Assembly (NCBI GenBank): GCA_015680685.1
Contig: MNCI01036214.1
Coordinates: 22,860-51,074 of the forward strand
DNA length: 28,215 nt
Reading direction: 5' to 3'
Origin: Gnetum montanum
Taxonomy: Eukaryota > Streptophyta > Gnetopsida > Gnetales > Gnetaceae
Part shown: piece after piece, positions 10,462 to 21,441 of the stretch
How positions within the stretch are numbered: position 1 is the stretch's first letter
Layout: each line of letters starts with the position of its first letter
Notes under the pieces: model-generated
What the model saw: the letters and a program-made list of their open reading frames with translations, nothing else
Told to the model about the DNA's origin: nothing
Databases searched by the model: none
Program-made: the position numbers and the translations under genes

Positions 10462-10865
10462 TTTTGTAAGGCTAAAAGAGGTATAAACTAAGGGGAAAAA
10501 AAGAAGACCTAGTGGTGATCTAAGGCTTTATGTCTTGCAGGGTTCCAAAAGAACCATCGAAGTGACTGATCTATACCACACGGTGCATAAAAAACTACAA
10601 AAGCATGTCAAGTTTACGCTAGTGCATGTTGGGGTACAGAATGCATGCAAACGATGAAATAATGGGGGAAAAGGAAATAAGAGGCTTTATGTCTTGCAGG
10701 ATTCTGAAGGAACTTTTAGGACGATTGATCTATACCACACAATGCGTAAAAAATCACACAAGGGTGTCATGTTTACGCTAATGTGTGTCAGGGTGCAGAA
10801 CACTTACAGGACTACTGTATGACATGGAAAGGACACTAAAAGCCCTCCTTCTAGTGCCAGAAAAC
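10462..10865 (-). other. G1 leader with ~159-bp tandem duplication and primer-site candidate
   Basis: This is the untranslated leader between the 5' LTR and gag. Two diverged copies of a roughly 120-bp block begin GGCTTTATGTCTTGCAG at 10524 and 10683; both hold gatctataccacac and a tttacgct segment. Just inside the LTR (minus strand), six bases separate the terminal CA from TGGCACTAGAAGGAGGGC, where a tRNA primer-binding site is expected. I cannot name the tRNA with confidence. Confidence 0.6.
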
Positions 10866-11380
10866 TGTAGTGACTGAAAACATCAGCAACTAGAAACACC
10901 AAGAGGTCATTGGTTGAACAGTCTTAACCCTAGATCTGTGTGAGGGCCATGCTAGAGAAAATGGAAACAGAATTCCCTGAATGGTCTGCTCGATCAGAAA
11001 GGGACTTAGTCAGTGTCACTAAACCTTTTGCAAATGTGTGATTTGAAAATAATGTTTATAGCATAAAATGATTATTATTATATTTGAGGAAATAAAAATG
11101 ATGCAAAATGCAATGATAAGCAGGAGAATAAAGTAAACCAGAGTTAAGAAATGCACCGCTTCAAGATTACAACTTTACTTTGTCAAGGTGGATATAATCG
11201 GTTGCATGACGCTAGGAAGCACAGAGATCCCAAGAGTAACCAAGACATTCAAAGTAAGCCAATTGTACGCTTGAACGTGGATTCAAGAGCTAACAATGCA
11301 AAATGCTACAAGGGCAATAGGAAAAATCTAATAGAATGCTCAAATAGGAATGCCAAATGTTTGATTTTTTGTCAACTCAC

Positions 11381-11610
11381 AAATGTTAACAATGCTCAAG
11401 ATTGCCAACCCTTTTAATTCTCAAATTTCCAACAATGCAAAATTTGCCAACTTGCCAACTATTCAAAATGCCCTTTGAATTGCCAATTTTCCAACCATTC
11501 AAAATGTCCTTTGAATTGTGAATTTTCCAACCCTTTGAGCATTGCTCATCAGGGTATTTATAGGGCTAGGAGCATGCGAGAGATGTGGTTTGGATGCCAC
11601 GTGTCTTGGA
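11381..11610 (+). repeat. Left arm of 230-bp inverted repeat
   Basis: It is the reverse complement of 11971-12200; reading both arms I saw only one difference (gcatgcg vs gcatgca). It ends immediately before the N at 11611. The arm includes the LTR TATA box. This near-identity is out of line with the heavy decay around it. Confidence 0.95.
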
Positions 11611-11611
11611 N

Positions 11612-12200
11612 TGCTATGCTACGTAGCGTAGCAAACATGCAGAACTAGCCAATACACTTTAAAGGCTTCTAGCACCTGCAATTAACTCCAACAAAAATTT
11701 CTTCTTTGAACTAGTGGCTACGCTATGCTACGCTACATAATGTAGCACAACATAGCAAGCAGTTACGCTATGCTAACTAGCTACGCTCTATAGCATAACA
11801 TAACATAGTAGGTGGCTATGCTACATTGGTGCACTTCACTCCTTGTCTGCATTGTTGGCACACCTGATCCCAACATCTCTAGTTTCGCTAGCGTGATTGT
11901 AGCGTGGTAGGCTCGTCAATCAATTAGCTTTGCATGTCCATGCAGCATGGACACATCAGTACCTCATAGGTCCAAGACACGTGGCATCCAAACCACATCT
12001 CTTGCATGCTCCTAGCCCTATAAATACCCTGATGAGCAATGCTCAAAGGGTTGGAAAATTCACAATTCAAAGGACATTTTGAATGGTTGGAAAATTGGCA
12101 ATTCAAAGGGCATTTTGAATAGTTGGCAAGTTGGCAAATTTTGCATTGTTGGAAATTTGAGAATTAAAAGGGTTGGCAATCTTGAGCATTGTTAACATTT
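11612..12200 (-). other. Probably mis-oriented contig between two single Ns
   Basis: The Ns at 11611 and 12201 bracket this segment. Its reverse complement starts with a 230-bp match to the end of the preceding contig. It then continues with sequence matching the solo LTR in its forward orientation (gtgtccatgctgcatggac; gagatgttgggatca). It ends inside a GCTAY palindrome. In the solo LTR about 245 bp (near 17110-17354) lie between that point and the homologue of 12202, so some LTR sequence also seems to be missing here. Confidence 0.85.
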
Positions 12201-12705
12201 NAAGCTTTGCTAAAGGATTTGAAGTCGAGCAAAGCAACTGGTTTTAAAGGCTAGAGGTGCCTGCTGAGTGCAATTGAGATCACTAAGTAAGCTGGTCCTT
12301 TCTATCTTGCTTTTGCTATGCTACGTAGCATAGCATAGCGTAGCACTTTGTCTTGCAATAGTTCATAGTTGATTACCTGAACAACTGTCTCCTGAGGCCT
12401 GCTACACTACATAGTGTAGTGTAGCATAGCAAACTTCTTGACTAGAAAACTTGCCAAATTGTTTTGCGCATCTTGAGCATCGTCGACAACCCCACGCATT
12501 GTTTCTGAGTAAGCTATTAGCTAGATGAACCATCCAAGTGGGTAGGCTGGAGATTTCATCAAGCCTATCAACACTAGATGTAGAAAACTTGCCAAACTGG
12601 ACAATCTGAACTTAGAGCATCCATTTCCTGCCGAAGTGTTATGATGCTGCCTGAATTCCAAGGACCTAGTGAAGCAAGAATGCCTTGAAAATTAAGGGTG
12701 TTTCA

Positions 12706-13650
12706 CTTTTACCTTAGAATAATCATTAATAATTCTTGGTGCTTTTGGATTCATTATGATGGGGACATGCAAGGGCATTAGAAGCATACACCTGCTTTGG
12801 GGAGGACCCACTTGCTTACTCTTTAGTTTCCCTTAAGTTAAAATTCCTATTCATCATCCATTTGTGAGATCAATTCCATTAAGTTATATTTAAATGTCTA
12901 GATTTGCTTGATTTTGGCATTTTAAATTCATCTAAATGCATTTGAATCCTTTCTTCCAAGCCTACATGATCCTCTTCTATGTTGTTGCCGTCATTTTGTG
13001 CCTTTTTAGCTTCCATTGGGCTCTTATTTCATCCTAGAACTCGCCAAAATTCCTCCATTGTCATAATGCAAAATATTGCTATGAATAACTACGTTGACAT
13101 AGCCCCATTGATGCAATGAGATGAGTTAATGCAACCCTATGAATGCATCCTCATTAACACAGCATAAAAATATAATATACATGTCTAAGCCTTAGCACAT
13201 TTTTGCACCATTTCCCAAATGAGCAAGAGGACTTTTTGCCATTTTTAAGAGTCCACGAATCTTTTAAGTGCCCTAGCTTTCAAACTGCTAACATAATTTT
13301 AACGATATTTTGATCCTCATGCTACCAAAGGTACACTCTACATTGTGGGGGACATAAAGATTTGATTTCTCATAGAATTGTTTTTGAAATTTTTTAAATT
13401 TTCATGATCAACCCATTCAAATAATATTAAAATCAATCACCATAAATGGTTAAGACCATCACATGAACTTTGATAGCCAAAAATAAAATAATATTAAAAT
13501 AATCCAACTAGCTAAGATCACAAACTAAGTATTGAAATGACCAACTCTTAACACCTAAAATTGAAACATGACCAAATTTAACAAGAAATGTATCAAAATA
13601 ATTGAATGGTCATGAAGTAAAAGCTAATCATTGATTATGTTTATGATCAC
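12706..13650. other. AT-rich flank, no recognisable gene
   Basis: No frame, repeat family or RNA gene could be supported here. The stretch follows the outer end of LTR1 and should be DNA that was present before G1 inserted. The five bases after the LTR are ctttt; the matching duplication cannot be tested because the other end of G1 is outside the window. Confidence 0.5.
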
Positions 13651-15932
13651 AAATGGCATCAAAATAAGGACCACAAGTGGGAGGTCCTTCATAGCCCAAG
13701 GAGAAGAGACTTAGAGGAGGAAGGAGCCAATAGTAGCAATCACAATAGCCCCAAGAACAAGTACTTGAAGCAACTCATGCAATAGGACCTCTTCAAAAGG
13801 AGCTAGAAGTGGAATCTATTCACCAAATTCCCAAAGTAGAAACCAGCCAATCAAGGTAATATAAGGCTTCTAGTCCAAGGTTTAACTTGGAGGTTGCTTT
13901 GACAAAGGCCTACCTAGAAAATATTAGGACCAAGGAGGTCCAAAGTTCTCTTCTTTAGGAATTGAACTTTGGATCCTTCTTAGAGCTAGTGCTAGAGGAG
14001 GTTCATACACAACTACAGGGGTATCTCATGTGGTCCACTTTCTTCAACAACAGAGAATAATACATGGGGAGACATACTTGTTTTGGAATAATTAACAAGG
14101 TGATGCATCAATGAAAATAAAAAACATCACCATATCCTACTCGATTGAGGCCATTCTAGAGGCTCTCAGGTTGCCAAATACTAAGGCTAAATTGGTTGAG
14201 ATCTTGATGCAAGTGGATCCAAAAGCTAAGAAAAAATGGATCCAATGATGCTATGGAGTGGACTACAAGGAGTATGATGCCCTCACAAAGGTAGAGCATA
14301 GATACTTTAAGATCATGACCTACCACTTAAATCCAATGCTAAGGCCCATTAGGGTGACAACCTTCTTTGCCTAGTATGCTTCAATCTACATGGAAAATTA
14401 CCTATTAACCTTCCCTAACTTATTTTTTTGGAAATTAAAAGTGCTTCAAAGAAAATCAGAAGGGAAAATAGACAATCCCCTTTCCATGCCTAATTCAAAA
14501 ATTGTGCAAAAGAGGAAGAATAGCTTCCTATTCCAATAATATCATTCACTGCACTCTTGTTGCATCCTAGTAAGAAATGATGAAAACATAAGACAGTAGC
14601 TAAGCTTTAGGAGGAAGAGGAGCCACCAACACCACTTGAAACAACACCAAAAATTCTTGTAGCTATAGAATGCATTAGAAAGCTTTGAGAGAAGAAATTG
14701 TAGCAACAATAAGGCTCCACAAGTAGTGGAGAACCATTTATCTATTATCCAATCATGAGCTACTTAAACGAGGTTGTAAGAACCATCAGTTAGCTGGATA
14801 GTGAGATTTCCTTACTATTCTCAACTTAAAGGAACTAGGCATCCATAGGGTCTAATATAAGTGCCCAAGATGTCATGGTATCCATCCTTGGACAAATTCT
14901 TCCTGAAAGTTTAGAAAATGATGTAGCCTTCTTTGTCATGTTGAAGGAAGGTAAGGGGACGACTGTCCTAGTCATGCAACACAAAGTCCACAAGATGGCA
15001 TCAATACTTGACACTACCACAATGGTGGACATTTGTGCATATGCAAGAGCATGAAACTATCAAATGAATGTTGTCCAACATGAGGAGGTGTTGGAAGGAC
15101 TGGTTGGAGCTAGGTAACCACTTTTGAAGATCTTTGATCTTCTAGATGATATCACTACGAACTAGTCATAGTGGCTCAAGACAAGGGACAAACTACTTAT
15201 TGCCAATGCATAACTTGAGGAGGTCACTATAGGCAATCAGTGGTTGCCCACCAAAGTTGCTGAGTTATGGGCATGTCTCTTTGATCCTACCATTTCTAGT
15301 CTTGAGCTTACCAAGGATAAAACTTTTCAATAGCTTGAACTAAAACTTCAATAGGATGAAAATGCAAGGGAGACAATAATATTCAATGTGTACTTGTTAA
15401 AAGCCATGGCTTTCAACATTGATAGGGACCTATTGTAGGTTCGAAAGGAAAACTTGATCCTTACAAAAAATAATCATCACCTATGTAATGTTGAGCAACA
15501 AAAGCACCAATTGATTGAATTAATATGCTAGTAGTAGGAGTATCTTACCAAGGTGAACATAGACCTAAGAAGGTTAGCAATAGAAAATTGTAATCTCTCA
15601 ATGGAGGAAGTTCATGATCTTTGCTAGAAGACCTTAATTGAGGTAGCCACTTGAAATAATGAAACCTTGAAGTTTGAACATGTGAAGAATCCATATCAAG
15701 TCTAGGTTAGACTCCTTAAGGAGGTCAATGAAAAGGAGATTTAGTTAGCAAAGACAAAGATGAATGAAGTCCTTCAACAACTCTAGCAAAGAGATGGCAT
15801 ATGGTAGCCCATCTTTGATGAACCGAATGCATTCAAAAAGGTTGAAATCTACCTAATGGAGTTTCAAATTGAAGACATGATGGAGTACATTGAGCTCACC
15901 AACCTCCATTATGCAAATTTAGTGATGTTAAC

Positions 15933-17868
15933 TGTAGCAACCGAAAATGTCAGCGGCTGGAAACACCAAGAGGTTGACAGTCGAATAGTCTTAACCCCGG
16001 ATCTATGCAAGGGCCGTGCTAGATAAAATGGAAACAGGATGCCCTAAACGGTCTAGTCAATCAGACAGGGACTTAGTCGATGTCACTAAACCTTTTGCAA
16101 ATGTGTAATTTCGAAATAGTATTTACAGCATAAAATAATAATATTTATATGAAAGGAAACGAAAATGATGTAAAATGCAATGATAGGCAAGAGAATAAAG
16201 TAAACTGGAGTTGATAGATTCACTGCTTCAAGATTACAATTTTACTTTGTCAAGATGGATATAATCGATTACACGACGCTAGGAAGCACAAAGATCCCAA
16301 AAGTAACCAAAAATGTTCAAAGCAAGCCAACTGTATGCTTGAATGTGGATTCAAGATCTAACAAGATAACACACTAAAAAGGTAATAGAAAGGATCTAAT
16401 AGAATTCCAAACGAGAATGCCAACTATTTGAATTTTGTCAACTCGTAAATGTTAACAGTGCTCAAACAAAAATGCCAACAATGCTCAGAATCACCACTGC
16501 TTCTTAAATTTGCCAACCTGCCAAATGCTCAAAATGCCTTTTGAATTGCTAATTTGCCAACCCTTTGAGTGTTGCTTCTTAGGGTATTTATAGGGCTAGG
16601 AGAACGTGAAAGATGCAGTTTGGATGTCACATGTCCTGGGCCCACAAGATGTTGATGTGTCCATGCTGCATGGACATGCAAAGCTGATTGATTGATGACC
16701 CTACCATGCTACAATCACGTTGTTGAAATTGGAGATGTTGGGATCAAACATGCCAACAATGCAAACAAAGAGTGAAGCAAACTGATGTAGTGTTGTTTCC
16801 CTCTATGTTGTGCCATGCTATGAAACGTAGCATGTTAGTGTAGCGTAGCTTCTTGCTACATTGTGCTACATTATGCTATGCTATGGAGCATAGCATGTTT
16901 GCATAGCGTAGCTACTTTCTATGTTATGCTACACTATGTAATTTAGCATGTTTGCATTGCGTAGCTACCTACTACGCTATGTAGCATAGCATAGCGTAGC
17001 CACCAGCTTGAAGAAGAAGTTTGCGTTGAAGTTAATTGTAGGTGCTGGAAGTCTTGGAAGTGTATAGGCTAACTTTGCATGTTTGCTATGCTATGCTACG
17101 CTATGTAGCATAGCATAGCATAGCAGCTGGCCTTAGCTGCAACTTGCAACCTTTGTTCAACTGATGATCATGCTGACAATCTACAACATTTGTCATCTAT
17201 GAGGTGAAGCCTTTGAACTTGCTGATTCTACATTTTGAGATGACTTTTGCTATTCTTGCATCATCACTACACTATGCTACGCTGCGTAGCATAGCATAAC
17301 GTAGCAGCCAACATAGCTTGCTTTTTGCTTGATATGCTACTTTTCTAGTGAGAGGAGCTTTGTTGAAGGACTTGGAGTCAAGTGAAGCAACTATTTTTGA
17401 AGGCCAAAGATGCTAACTAAGTGCAATTGAGATCACTAAGTAAGCTTAGCCTTCCTATCTTCCTTTTCCTACGTTGTGCTATGCTGCGTAGCGTAGCATA
17501 GCGTAGCATCATGTCTTGCAATAGTTCATAGTTGATTGCCTGAACAACTGTCTCCCGAAGCCTACTATGCTACATAACATAGCGTAGTGTAGCAAACTTC
17601 TTAACTAGAAAACTTGCCAAACTGTTTCACACATCTTGAGCACTGTTGACAACTCCATGCATTACTTTTGAGTAGGCTGTCAACTAGATGAACCACCCAG
17701 GTGGGCAAGCTAGAGAGTTCATTGAGCCTATCAACACTGGGCATAGAAAAATTGCCAAATTAGATAGTCTAAACTCAAAGCATCCATTTCTTATCGAAGT
17801 GTCATGATGTTGCCTGAATTACAAGGACCTGGTAAAGCAAGAATGCCTTGGAAATTTAGGGTGTTTCA
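15933..17868 (-). mobile_element. Solo LTR of the G1 family (LTR2)
   Basis: Its ends are TGTAGCAACCG and GGGTGTTTCA, as in LTR1. It is flanked by ttaac (15928-15932) and ctaac (17869-17873), a 5-bp duplication with one change. No internal element sequence is attached on either side; instead the reading frame of the interrupted ORF continues across it, as expected for a solo LTR left by recombination between two LTRs. The minus-strand TATA box lies at 16585-16592. At least seven GCTAY palindromes are present (see separate entry). Confidence 0.85.
16810..17596. repeat. Cluster of GCTAY/RTAGC pentamer palindromes
   Basis: Foldback blocks built of tandem GCTAC/GCTAT pentamers followed by their complements (GTAGC/ATAGC) occur at about 16816-16850, 16860-16915, 16921-16965, 16971-17003, 17088-17127, 17266-17306, 17468-17510 and 17563-17594. 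A typical core is gctatgtagcatagc. The matching LTR1 blocks are at about 11612-11635, 11709-11825, 12313-12345 and 12400-12432. Each can form a hairpin in DNA or RNA. Confidence 0.9.
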
Positions 17869-18339
17869 CTAACAACAAGGAGGCCAAGGTTAGAATTGGA
17901 GAAGCAAGTGGCTAATTCCTACCTCCTCTATGAGGGGGAATTTAAGCTTCATTAGGAAACAAAATAAAGGCTAGAGATAGCCAATGTGGATCTTGAAGTT
18001 ATTAGAAGAATATTCACTTATCAATGATTTACGACTAATAACTTGGTCAAAATGATGAATGACTACCAAGAATTACAAAACCTTATTAAGACATTCAATA
18101 CCAAACTTAAAAATTTTGTAACCTAGTTTGTCAATACAAAGGAATTATTTTCTTTAATGCCCTACCTATGGAACATTCCTACACTAACTCACATTAGCAA
18201 AGTTGCATGGATTGTATATGATCCATGGAGCATAGAGGAAAAGATGAAAGCACTTTTGTATACTTTTAAGCTTCCAACATAAGTAGCAGTAGCAAGAGGC
18301 CAACCTCAACCTCTAGTAGTACCAAGATGAGACAAGGAA

Positions 18340-18617
18340 TCATTACAACTCAAATAGCCTTAACCTCTAGGCACTATTTGAGACTTAATCATGTCTTTGA
18401 CAATTCTACAAGTGCATGCTGAAGATTTTGTAAAGTGTCTAATTTTCTTGTAATGGATACTCATTTTTTATAAACAATGTACAACCTGGCACTCAGAGTT
18501 AGTTAAAAGTGAGTTATTTAGTCTTTTTGTTAATAAATTTGATACCTTCCAATTTTGTAAGAAGCTTGGTCCCACTTTTTTCACTTGAGGACAAGTTTTG
18601 AGTTAGTTGTGAGGGTA
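18340..18617. other. Spacer before the plus-oriented LTR
   Basis: AT-rich sequence runs from the end of the decayed ORF to the LTR at 18618. The last stretch, cttgaggacaagttttgag followed by gtgagggta, sits where the polypurine primer of an LTR element would be, but it is only weakly purine-rich. Confidence 0.35.
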
Positions 18618-19486
18618 TGATGAAACGTCAATAAGATAGGCTATGTTGATGCATGTTCATTGATGAAGCCCCATCGACACATGGTAGGATGCGTTAATGT
18701 AGATACATCAATGTTGACATAGTTACTACCTATATAAATGCATATACTCCTCACATTTATGGCACCTTTTGTTCTTAGTCTTAGCTAAACCCTCATATTT
18801 TTCTTCTTGTAGAGATGGAATATTTTCCTTCTATGTGCCCACAGTGTGGATTTATGAGATTATATGCTGTTTTGTTCAAGTGCCTATGTACCTAAACATA
18901 TGGTATAAATGGTAATAAAATTGAGGTTTCCTACATTCACTGAAACACTTAGATTAGTTTACTATTTCATTTATGCCTTACATTCCATGCACTTTACATT
19001 TATGCTCTTAAATAGTTAATAATGAGTAATCATAAATAGGTGAGTATGACCACTTCGAGTATAACATAGTAATGCTTAGTAATCCCAACAGTGGATATTT
19101 GGTACACCTAGTAATAGCCCTTGGTAACCTAGTAGTGTTAATACTAATTAGGGATATGTATAGCAAGTTGGAACTATTACTCCACATTGGGATAGTTAAT
19201 TAATGAACTAGTGGATTAGTTAGATAAGTAATTATTTAATCTTTACCTAATCATCTAGCTATTAGGAGAAGTAATTGCAAAAATATGCATCTTATGTCTT
19301 AACCATATTTAATCATGCAAATAGATAAAACACAAGTATCGATTAACAACATACCAACCTTGTAATCACACGATTCACTACTTAGGAATATTGACCACTT
19401 AGGTAACTAAGTCTATGAAATTTGACCAAATTGTTATTGAACACTTGTGATTCATATGGTTGGGCATAGGAGATACCTACTGCTCA
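18618..19486 (+). mobile_element. LTR of the TGATGA family (LTR3)
   Basis: It begins TGATGAAACGTC and ends ctactgctca. It matches the reverse complement of the G2 LTR (24991-25840) along its length: both starts (TGATGAAnCGT), the TATA box about 110 bp in (tatataaat, 18731-18739; the G2 copy at 25722-25733), the middle (ccacttcgag; ggtaacctagta) and the ends (aatttgaccaaattgt; atatggttgggc). The lengths are similar, 869 and 850 bp. It may be the 3' LTR of an element that carried the ORF at 13.65-18.34 kb, or a solo LTR; clear flanking duplications were not found. Confidence 0.8.
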
Positions 19487-19489
19487 TCA

Positions 19490-20857
19490 TCCTTCTTATA
19501 ATAATTCATAAATCTTAATCCACCATCCTCTTTTTAAGAAGTGCAAATGTCCCACACAACACAATAAAATCCTTTCCTAGAACAGTTGCTACTCCAAGGA
19601 AAATTTCTCGCAAGTTGATCAATGTAATGATATGCATAAATACTAGGAGTCCAACATGAATAATAATACATATGAGTAGCTTGAATAATATGCTTACCAA
19701 AAATAAGCTTATGAGTCATTGCAAGGTTTTTCTCCTTTCACTTTATAAGTTTGTCTTTAATTTTCTTTACTGTAACATCCCATAAAGTTTTTGAAGATCC
19801 ACCAAAGATAAAGAGAATGCCTAATAATTTAAAAACATTTGACTGTTCTAAGAAATACCAAGATTTAGACAAAGCCCATTCTTGAACTTGGACTAATTAA
19901 TTTGAAAGCCAGAAAGTTTGCAATACTAATTAATAGAATAAAAAAGATGATTTGCAATAGCTTTGTTATTTTCACATAAAAAATGAGTCATTTGTAAAAT
20001 GCATATTTAATAAAGTAGGAAGATTATTTTCAATGAAGATGCCTTGTAGAAAATTATGTTCCTAGTCCTTCTATATAGCTTGATATCAAAAATTTATGGC
20101 AAGGATGAAGAGATAAGGAGCAAGAAGAAAACATAGTGTAATTGAGCATTCAAGATTGAAGCTCTTAGTAATGCCAACATTTGTAGCCACAATTACATTA
20201 GTGTCTGCAAAAAGAGTCTTTACCATCCCAATAAATTTTTCATTAAAACCATATTTGTAAAGATAAACAGTAATAAACTATCATTAAATTCTATCATATG
20301 TTTTAGTATAATCAAGTCTCAAAAGAGTAATTTCTTAATTGGAATCCTCAATTCACTGCATACCCTCCAAAGCTGACATAATATTATCTAGAATATATCT
20401 ACCTTTGACAAGGCCAGTTTGCATTGTAGTAATTAACTAAGGAATAATTAGTTTCAATCTTCTTGTAGGACATTTAGCTAAAATTTTATAAAAAGAATTT
20501 AGAAGAGTAATGGAGTGCTAACTATCAATGTGAAAAATCTTACCATTCTTAAGAATAAATTTTCTAACTCCTCTATTTAGTGTTTGACCAAGAGAACATT
20601 GTTCAATGGCTTCAACAAAATACAATAAACGTCCATTACAACAACATCCCATTGATTTTTAAAAAATTCAATGGAAATTCCATCAAAACCTAGAGCTATA
20701 TCATTGGCCAAGCTAAACACTACATCTTTAATTTTAGTAAGAGGGATATTCTATTCAAGAATATGATTGTAACTACCATGAGCAATATTAGGTAAATGAT
20801 CACAATTAGAGAGAAAATCCACATGATCAAAACCTTTTGAGATAAATAGACATTGAA
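19490..20857 (-). pseudogene. LINE reverse-transcriptase fossil
   Basis: On the minus strand the order of blocks is that of a plant LINE ORF2. It reads IKDVVFSLANDIALGFDGIS (about 20735-20680), then LLNSFYKILAKCPTRRLKLI (20505-20440), QTGLVKGRYILDNIMSALEG (20425-20365), LLRLDYTKTYD (about 20330), LYKYGFNEKFIGMVKTLFAD (20260-20205), and MHFTNDS in place of the catalytic FADD (about 20000). The post-RT part ends with SSNCSRKGFYCVVWDICTS (about 19600-19550), where the family has 'W-GS--K-RAKVAWD-CLPKK'. Stops and frameshifts are frequent, and the Asp pair of the active site is damaged (ND). The N-terminal endonuclease is missing. The 3' part is cut by LTR3 near 19487. Confidence 0.85.
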
Positions 20858-21441
20858 AAGGCTTTCGCCGAAACACCGATCATGGCAGCTGTCGGGCCGC
20901 GTTGCTGCAGAATAAGCATCACGGCAGCAACAGCCAGGTGATGAGAAGAGCCAGCGTCTTCAAAATTTCCCAGACCGGACCGCAAAACATGCAATGTGCA
21001 GCGGAAACGGAAAAAGGATCGGAAAATTCGTCTAAAATACTGTCATTACAGTCGTGTATGTACTGGCAGCAGCAGCGAGAACGGAAAAGATGGGGAGAAT
21101 CGTGGAAAATACAGAGTCATTGCAGTGGTGTAAACGTGTAGTGTAGCAGGATACAGCAAATGGAATGATGCCTCGTGACGTGCGCCTCCAGTTCGTTCGC
21201 CCGCCTGTCGTTTGTCCGCACGTCCGGTTGCTTTTGTTGTTTTGCGCTTTCAAAACCCTCGCCATCGCTAGTGGCCCTCCCTCCCTGGCTCTGGCCTCTG
21301 GCTTTTGCTTCATTCGCCGGGGTTTTGATTTAATGCCACACTTGCGTGGACGCCGTTGAACGTCAAAGCTGCTATTGCTGCTGTTTGTCTGTGCTTTCGG
21401 ATATCTGGATGCGTTGCGTGTGCACCTGCGAAATGGACGGG
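20857..21441. other. Unexplained CpG-rich island
   Basis: About 585 bp here is clearly richer in GC and CpG than anything around it (for example ttcgttcgcccgcctgtcg near 21190). It lies between the truncated LINE and the truncated Gypsy protease linker. Frames of 79 codons (plus, 20902-21141) and up to 141 codons (minus, 21457-21032) are open, but neither resembles a known family. CpG retention suggests a recent arrival or unmethylated sequence. Candidates are a captured gene or promoter fragment, or part of a young transposon. Confidence 0.6.
21006..21138 (+). repeat. Diverged ~75-bp tandem duplication in the CpG island
   Basis: Two copies share the order aacggaaaa…, a GGAAAAT or GAAAATAC segment, gtcattacagtcgtgta or gtcattgcagtggtgta, beginning near 21006 and 21081. 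They are diverged, so this duplication is older than the near-identical one at 21442-21505. Confidence 0.55.

Larger units (their letters stand above)
10866..12705 (-). mobile_element. 5' LTR of G1 (LTR1), internally mis-assembled
   Basis: It begins TGTAGTGACTG and ends GGGTGTTTCA, the same TG…CA ends as the solo LTR at 15933-17868 (TGTAGCAACCG … GGGTGTTTCA), and is collinear with it apart from 11612-12201. Position next to the leader and gag on the minus strand makes it the 5' LTR. A minus-strand TATA box, CTATAAATACC, lies at 11555-11562. The LTR contains several palindromes built from GCTAY pentamers. The internal segment 11612-12200 is reversed relative to the solo LTR (see findings), so the present length is not the true one. 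Confidence 0.85.
13650..18340 (+). pseudogene. Second decayed plus-strand ORF, split by a solo LTR
   Basis: One plus-strand frame can be followed with many TAG/TGA stops from about 13650 to 15932. Segments include SYSIEAILEALRLPNTKAKLV, VDYKEYDALTKVEHRYFKIM, NISAQDVMVSILGQILPESL and a Leu/Glu/Lys-rich part suggesting coiled coil (about 15520-15780). After the solo LTR the same frame resumes (LELEKQVANSYLLYEGEF, MMNDYQELQNLIKTFNTKL, SKVAWIVYDPWSIEEKMKAL) to about 18340. Some stops fall where CAG would be expected. I do not recognise the family. It lies upstream of the plus-oriented LTR at 18618 and could be an accessory ORF of that element. Its layout (globular part, then coiled coil) resembles the gene at 1438-6048, but I could not show homology. 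Confidence 0.45.

Noticed and set aside
11381-12200. Large natural hairpin or bidirectional promoter with two TATA boxes
   Set aside because: The arms are bounded exactly by Ns, and the enclosed segment is reversed relative to the homologous solo LTR; an assembly error explains it better.
13060-13200. Possible further TGATGA-family LTR piece (gttgacatagccccat)
   Set aside because: Only short scattered words match LTR3; no collinear alignment could be made by eye.
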